Positions 59,682 through 64,000 of a stretch of DNA of 64,000 nt are shown here, one piece after another. The stretch comes from Candidatus Gallimonas merdigallinarum (GTDB lineage: Bacteria; Bacillota; Clostridia; Christensenellales; Borkfalkiaceae): assembly GCA_904373325.1 (NCBI GenBank), contig CAJFFP010000004.1:1-64000 (forward strand), given 5' to 3'. Each line of letters opens with the position of its first letter. Position 1 is the stretch's first letter. The notes under the pieces are model-generated. The model had not been told where the DNA came from and ran no database searches. It was given only the letters and a program-made list of their open reading frames with translations. Position numbers and translations under genes: made by a program.

Positions 59682-61850
59682 ATGCAAACGATCCCCGAAC
59701 TTCTCGCCGAAGAGCTTGGGCAGAGAAAGGACTACGTTGAAAACGTGATCACCCTGCTGGACGAGGGCAACACGGTCCCGTTCATCGCGCGCTACCGCAA
59801 GGAGATGCACGGCGCGATGGACGACCAGACGATCAGAGGTCTTGCGGACAGGCTCGCGTATCTGCGCAACCTCGAAGCGCGCCGTCAGGAAGTCAAGAAC
59901 TCCATTGAGAACCAGGGCAAGATGACGGAGGAGCTCTCCGCCGCGATCGACGAGGCAAAGACGCTCGCCGAGGTGGAGGACCTGTACCGCCCCTACAAGC
60001 AGAAACGCCGCACCCGCGCGACCATCGCCCGCGAGAAGGGGCTTGCGCCCCTCGCCGAACTCCTGTTCGCGCAGTCGCCCGACTGCCCCGCGCCCGAAGA
60101 GGCGGCAAAGGCGTACGTCGATCCCGAAAAGGGCGTGAACTCCGTCGAAGAGGCGCTTGCGGGCGCGTCCGACATCGTCGCCGAGACCATTTCGGACGAC
60201 GCGGAAGTCAGAAAAACGCTGCGCGAACTCTACTTGGAGTGGGCGGACGTGGTATCCGTCGCGGCGAAGAAAGACCCCGAGGACACCGTCTACCGCAACT
60301 ATTACGCATTTTCCTCGCCCGTCAATAAAATTCAGGGGCATCAGGTGCTTGCCGTCAACCGCGGCGAGCGGGAAGAGGTGCTCAAAGTCAGCGTGGTCAT
60401 CAACCGCGACGTCGCGCTGGGTGCGATCTTCCGCCGCGTCGTCAAAAAGAAGTGCGCTTCCACGGCGTTCGTCGAGGCGGCGGCGGGCGACGCGTACGAC
60501 CGTCTCATCGCGCCGTCCATGGAGCGCGAGATCCGCGCAACGCTCACCGAAACGGCGAGCGAGGGCGCGATCGGGCAGTTTGCGCTCAATTTAAAGCCGC
60601 TTTTGATGCAGCCGCCCGTCAAGGGCTTCGTCACCATGGGGCTTGACCCCGGGTATCGCATGGGCTGCAAAGTCGCCGTCGTCGACGCAACGGGCAAGGT
60701 GCTTGCGACCACCGTCGTATATCCCACCCACGGCGAGCGGCAGAAAAAGGAGTGCATCGAAAAGCTCTCCGCGCTCATCAGAAAGCACGCCGTCAAGCAC
60801 ATCGCCATCGGCAACGGCACCGCAAGCCGCGAAACGGAACAGATGACGGTGGAGCTGATCTCCTCGCTCGGGAGCGGCGCGGGCGTATCGTACGCCATCG
60901 TCAACGAGGCGGGCGCGTCCGTCTATTCCGCGTCTCCGCTCGCCGCGCAGGAATTTCCCGATTTCGACGTCAACCTCCGTTCCGCCGTCTCCATCGCAAG
61001 ACGGCTGCAAGACCCGCTCGCCGAACTCGTCAAGATCGATCCCAAGTCCATCGGCGTGGGGCAGTATCAGCACGATATGCCCGAAAAACGCCTCACCGAG
61101 GCGCTGGACGGCGTGGTGGAGGACTGCGTGAACGCCGTCGGCGTCGACCTGAATACAGCTTCCGCGCCCCTTCTGGCGCGCGTATCCGGTCTGAACGCGG
61201 GCGTTGCGGGCAACGTCGTCAGATACCGCGAAGAGAACGGTTCTTTCCGCTCCCGCAAGCAGCTTTTAAAAGTTCCCAAGCTGGGCGCAAAGGCGTACGA
61301 GCAGTGCGCGGGCTTTTTGCGCGTGCCCGAGAGCGACGAGATCCTCGATAACACCGCCGTTCACCCCGAGAGCTACGCTGCGGCGGAGAAGCTCCTCGAA
61401 CTGTGCGGCTATACCGAGGCGGACGTGCGCGCGGGCAACCTCGCGCAGATGAAGGAGCGCATCAAGGCGTACGGCGAGGCGCGCGCCGCCGAGGCGTGCG
61501 GCGTCGGCGTCCCGACCCTCCGCGACGTCGTCTCCGAGCTGTTGAAGCCGGGGCGCGACCCGCGCGACGAACTTCCGCCTCCGCTCCTGAGAACGGACGT
61601 CTTGGAGATCAAGGACTTAAAGCGCGGCATGGAACTCAAAGGCACGGTGCGCAACGTCATCGATTTCGGCGCGTTCGTCGATATCGGCGTGCATCAGGAC
61701 GGGCTTGTGCATATCTCGCAGATCTGCGACCGCTTTATCCGCCACCCCTCCGAAGTGCTCTCGGTGGGCGACGTCGTCACCGTATGGGTGAAAGAGGTGG
61801 ACGAGAAGAAAAAGCGCATTTCGCTCACCATGAAAAAACCCAAAAAGTAA
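59682..61850 (+). CDS. tex: Tex family RNA-binding protein
   Basis: This 722-aa cytosolic protein has a Tex N-terminal helical region (VPFIARYRKEMHGAMDDQTIR at about 28). The YqgF/RuvC-like domain follows near 325 (MGLDPGYRMGCKVAVVDATG), then tandem helix-hairpin-helix motifs (LNTASAPLLARVSGLNAGVA), and a C-terminal S1 RNA-binding domain at about 648-720 (GTVRNVIDFGAFVDIGVHQDG). It acts in transcription and RNA quality control. Length and domain order are complete. Confidence 0.95.
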   Translation: MQTIPELLAEELGQRKDYVENVITLLDEGNTVPFIARYRKEMHGAMDDQTIRGLADRLAYLRNLEARRQEVKNSIENQGKMTEELSAAIDEAKTLAEVEDLYRPYKQKRRTRATIAREKGLAPLAELLFAQSPDCPAPEEAAKAYVDPEKGVNSVEEALAGASDIVAETISDDAEVRKTLRELYLEWADVVSVAAKKDPEDTVYRNYYAFSSPVNKIQGHQVLAVNRGEREEVLKVSVVINRDVALGAIFRRVVKKKCASTAFVEAAAGDAYDRLIAPSMEREIRATLTETASEGAIGQFALNLKPLLMQPPVKGFVTMGLDPGYRMGCKVAVVDATGKVLATTVVYPTHGERQKKECIEKLSALIRKHAVKHIAIGNGTASRETEQMTVELISSLGSGAGVSYAIVNEAGASVYSASPLAAQEFPDFDVNLRSAVSIARRLQDPLAELVKIDPKSIGVGQYQHDMPEKRLTEALDGVVEDCVNAVGVDLNTASAPLLARVSGLNAGVAGNVVRYREENGSFRSRKQLLKVPKLGAKAYEQCAGFLRVPESDEILDNTAVHPESYAAAEKLLELCGYTEADVRAGNLAQMKERIKAYGEARAAEACGVGVPTLRDVVSELLKPGRDPRDELPPPLLRTDVLEIKDLKRGMELKGTVRNVIDFGAFVDIGVHQDGLVHISQICDRFIRHPSEVLSVGDVVTVWVKEVDEKKKRISLTMKKPKK

Positions 61851-61865
61851 TTTTCCGAACATGAA

Positions 61866-61891
61866 AACGCCCGCCCGCGCGGGCGTTTTTT
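61866..61891 (+). terminator. terminator of tex
   Basis: The stem ACGCCCGC/GCGGGCGT with a 4-base loop is followed by TTTTTT. Confidence 0.88.
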
Positions 61892-61907
61892 GCGCGGCGC
61901 GGAGAAG

Positions 61908-61936
61908 TTGACAAGACGGCGCAAAACGCGTACAAT
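61908..61936 (+). promoter_or_regulatory. promoter of cysK
   Basis: TTGACA (61908-61913), a 17-base spacer and TACAAT (61931-61936). Confidence 0.85.
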
Positions 61937-61968
61937 AAAGGATAAGAACGCCCGTTGAGGAGGATTTT

Positions 61969-62904
61969 ATGTCGCTTTACACGTCGATCGCGGACATGGT
62001 GGGGGAGACGCCCCTTCTGGAACTCAAAAAGTTTTCCGCCGCGCGCGGACTGCGCGCGCGCATCTTTGCAAAATTGGAGCGGTTCAACCCCGCGGGGTCG
62101 GTCAAAGACAGGGTCGCCGCGTCCATGATCGCCGACGCGGAGGAGCGGGGCGCGCTGAAAGCGGGGAGCGTCATCATCGAGCCGACGTCGGGCAATACGG
62201 GCATCGGGCTTGCCGCGCTCGCCCGCGCAAAGGGGTATCGCGTCATTCTGACCATGCCCGAGACGATGAGCGTCGAGCGGCGCAATCTCTTGAAGGCGTA
62301 CGGCGCGGAGATCGTGCTCACGGAGGGCGCAAAGGGTATGGCGGGCGCGATCGCGCGCGCCGAGGAACTCGCGCGGTCGGTCGAGGGCAGCTTTATTCCC
62401 GACCAGTTCTCCAATCCCGCCAACCCGCGCGCGCACTATCTTACGACGGGTCCCGAGATCTGGCGCGATTTAAGCGGCGAAGTAGACGCGTTCGTCGCGT
62501 CCGTCGGAACGGGCGGCACGCTCACGGGTACGGGGCGGTATTTAAAGGAGCATAATCCCGCCGTTCATATCGCCGCGGCGGAGCCTGCCGCTTCGCCCGT
62601 GCTCTCGGGCGGGAAGGCCGGTCCGCACAAAATTCAGGGGATCGGCGCGGGATTCGTGCCGAAGGCGCTGGATACGTCCGTTTACGATGAGGTCGTTCCC
62701 GTTTCGGACGCGGACGCGTTCGCCTTTGCGCGCGAAGTCGGGCGCGCGGAGGGCGTGCTTGTGGGCATCTCTTCGGGCGCGGCGCTCTGCGCGGCGGTCG
62801 CGCTCGCCGAGCGCGCGGAATTTGCGGGGAAGAATATCGCCGTCGTCTTTCCCGACGGCGCGGACCGCTACCTTTCCACCGAACTTTTTACGGCGGCGGA
62901 ATAA
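61969..62904 (+). CDS. cysK: cysteine synthase (O-acetylserine sulfhydrylase)
   Basis: This 311-aa PLP enzyme makes cysteine from O-acetylserine and sulfide. The PLP lysine is Lys46 in PAGSVKDR, the substrate loop is TSGNTGIGLA, and the phosphate-binding glycines are in GTGGTLTGTGRYLK. PHKIQGIGAGFVPKALD matches the CysK/CysM signature. GAGGAGG lies before the ATG. It stands alone between tex and the tRNA cluster. Confidence 0.94.
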   Translation: MSLYTSIADMVGETPLLELKKFSAARGLRARIFAKLERFNPAGSVKDRVAASMIADAEERGALKAGSVIIEPTSGNTGIGLAALARAKGYRVILTMPETMSVERRNLLKAYGAEIVLTEGAKGMAGAIARAEELARSVEGSFIPDQFSNPANPRAHYLTTGPEIWRDLSGEVDAFVASVGTGGTLTGTGRYLKEHNPAVHIAAAEPAASPVLSGGKAGPHKIQGIGAGFVPKALDTSVYDEVVPVSDADAFAFAREVGRAEGVLVGISSGAALCAAVALAERAEFAGKNIAVVFPDGADRYLSTELFTAAE

Positions 62905-62912
62905 ATCCGTAT

Positions 62913-62945
62913 CGCGCGCCCGCGGCATGAACGCCGCGGGCGCGC
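62913..62945 (+). terminator. GC-rich hairpin after cysK
   Basis: A 13-bp stem (GCGCGCCCGCGGC and complement) without a T-run. It may be a weak or factor-assisted terminator. Confidence 0.5.
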
Positions 62946-63016
62946 CGCCGTACGGCGGGGGAAACCCGCGCCCGAAAAAAATTCTTAAAAAATTTTCAAA
63001 CACAGAGAAAAAACGC

Positions 63017-63045
63017 TTGCATTTGTCTCGCGGATATGATATATT
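63017..63045 (+). promoter_or_regulatory. promoter of the tRNA cluster
   Basis: TTGCAT (63017-63022), a 17-base spacer and TATATT (63040-63045), 15 bases before the first tRNA. Confidence 0.7.
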
Positions 63046-63059
63046 ATTCAAGCAAGTTC

Positions 63060-63135
63060 GGAAGCATAGCTCAGCTGGGAGAGCATCTGCCTTACAAGCA
63101 GAGGGTCACAGGTTCGAGCCCTGTTGTTTCCACCA
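63060..63135 (+). tRNA. tRNA-Val (anticodon TAC)
   Basis: A standard 76-base cloverleaf with encoded CCA. The anticodon loop is CTTACAA and the T-arm CAGG-TTCGAGC-CCTG. The acceptor GGAAGCA/TGTTTCC has one G-T pair. Confidence 0.93.
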
Positions 63136-63158
63136 ATACAGCGCGGAATCATAAATAT

Positions 63159-63233
63159 GCGGGAATAGCTCAGTGGTAGAGCGTCACCTTGCCAAGGTGA
63201 ATGTCGCGGGTTCGAGTCTCGTTTCCCGCTCCA
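63159..63233 (+). tRNA. tRNA-Gly (anticodon GCC)
   Basis: A 75-base cloverleaf with encoded CCA: acceptor GCGGGAA/TTCCCGC, anticodon loop TTGCCAA. Confidence 0.93.
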
Positions 63234-63297
63234 ATCAAAGATTCCCGCGCTGTTTTTTATTTTTGCCCCATGAAGCTGATCGTTTCGGGGCGGGTTT

Positions 63298-63372
63298 GGC
63301 GCCATAGCCAAGTGGTAAGGCAAGGGTCTGCAAAACCCTGACTCCCCGGTTCAAATCCGGGTGGCGCCTCCA
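63298..63372 (+). tRNA. tRNA-Cys (anticodon GCA)
   Basis: A 75-base cloverleaf with encoded CCA: acceptor GGCGCCA/TGGCGCC, anticodon loop TCTGCAA. Confidence 0.93.
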
Positions 63373-63377
63373 AGAAG

Positions 63378-63416
63378 AAACGGTTTGCGGGGTTTCGCTC
63401 GCTGACCGTTTTTTTA
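63378..63416 (+). terminator. terminator of the tRNA cluster
   Basis: AAACGGT (63378-63384) pairs with ACCGTTT (63405-63411), followed by more Ts. Confidence 0.7.
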
Positions 63417-63495
63417 CTTTCTCGCCGAAAAATCCCCGAATGGTTTTTTTGCAGAACAATTTTTCTTCCGACCATACTAAGAAGGAGACATACAG

Positions 63496-64000
63496 ATGAC
63501 GTACTATGATCTCTCTGCAAAAGAAGTTGCCTCCGTCGTACAGGCAGACACGCGGAACGGACTTACCCAAGCCGAGGCGCAGCGCCGCCTGACGGCATTC
63601 GGCGAAAACAAGCTGGACGAAAAGAAGAAAAAACCGCTCGTCGTCCGATTCTTGGAACAGTTCAAAGACGCAATGATCATCATTCTGCTCATTGCGGCGG
63701 TCATCTCCTTCGGCGTCGCCTGCTATCAGGTGTTCGGCACGGGCGAGAGCGAGCCGATCGAGTTCATCGAGCCCATTCTGATTGTGTTCATCGTCATTCT
63801 CAACGCGCTGCTGGGGCTGGTGCAGGAGAGCAAGGCGGAAAAGGCGCTGGAAGCGTTGAAAAATATGTCCGCGCCCCATGCGCGCGTTCTGCGCGACGGG
63901 AAGGAGCAGATTGTCGCGGCGAGCGAACTTGTTCCCGGGGATATTATCTTTCTGGAATCGGGGGATTTCGTTCCCGCGGACGCGCGCCTTCTGGAAAGCA
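63496..64000 (+). CDS. P-type cation (Ca2+) transporting ATPase, 5' part
   Basis: The frame opens at ATG 63496 after AAGGAG and runs off the end of the window (168 residues seen). The N-terminal P-type ATPase domain is clear: GLTQAEAQRRLTAFGENKL, two membrane helices (IIILLIAAVISFGVA; ILIVFIVILNALLGLVQE), then the actuator-domain start ARVLRDGKEQIVAASELVPGD. This resembles clostridial SERCA/PMR1-like calcium pumps. The phosphorylation motif lies beyond the window, so metal specificity is inferred. Confidence 0.88.
   Translation, partial: MTYYDLSAKEVASVVQADTRNGLTQAEAQRRLTAFGENKLDEKKKKPLVVRFLEQFKDAMIIILLIAAVISFGVACYQVFGTGESEPIEFIEPILIVFIVILNALLGLVQESKAEKALEALKNMSAPHARVLRDGKEQIVAASELVPGDIIFLESGDFVPADARLLES

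Overview
The window looks like chromosome from a Gram-positive, spore-forming, probably gut-associated member of the Clostridia (Bacillota). The evidence is a SpoIIE phosphatase, a gerA-type germinant receptor operon, a T-box in front of pheS, many short lipoprotein signal peptides ending in a lipobox Cys, strong AGGAGG ribosome sites and near-consensus TTGACA/TATAAT promoters. The InlB-repeat lipoprotein, the split glutamate synthase and the glycan locus would fit a Christensenellales-like lineage, but that placement is an inference.

Bases 1-23,050 are one carbohydrate-use locus with visibly lower GC than the rest. It holds a sugar 1-kinase and a broken nucleotidyltransferase (minus strand), two AraC regulators, and a long plus-strand operon. 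The operon encodes two ABC permeases, a large solute-binding lipoprotein, a cytoplasmic and a lipoprotein version of a DUF4091-type enzyme, two binding-module lipoproteins (395 and 1374 aa), and three cytoplasmic glycosidases (GH1, GH127-like, GH3). No ABC ATPase is encoded, so a shared one is presumably used. The locus ends in a nagB stump cut off by an AT-rich HNH-like gene. A tRNA-Ser(GCT) follows, flanked by partial copies of its own two ends. From there on GC rises.

Bases 24,700-37,050 are housekeeping and sporulation: pyrophosphatase, SGNH hydrolase, isochorismatase-like hydrolase, zinc-ribbon proteins, YbaK, an XRE repressor divergent from a zinc-ribbon membrane protein, spoIIE, and gerA-gerB-gerC. 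Between spoIIE and the ger operon is a gene-free 0.6-kb unit with its own strong promoter and terminator. It folds into many hairpins and carries three tiny ORFs with strong ribosome sites.

Bases 37,260-47,600 carry a 1109-aa repeat lipoprotein, a membrane-anchored Ntn hydrolase behind a pseudoknot-like leader, and a five-gene split glutamate synthase operon. Bases 47,890-52,086 are T-box-pheS and pheT, separated by an inverted pair of intergenic repeats. Bases 53,117-57,218 are a ZTP-riboswitch-controlled pyruvate formate-lyase operon: pflA, a thioredoxin-like gene, a pflB that stops before its glycyl-radical domain, another inverted repeat pair, and a separate 78-aa gene encoding exactly that missing domain. 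The end carries a small inverted-repeat element, a hemolysin III protein, a lipoprotein, tex, cysK, three tRNAs (Val, Gly, Cys) and the start of a P-type Ca2+ ATPase.

The strongest leads are the two-polypeptide PFL, the family of intergenic repeats whose stems change sequence yet stay perfectly paired, and the 0.6-kb structured RNA candidate.
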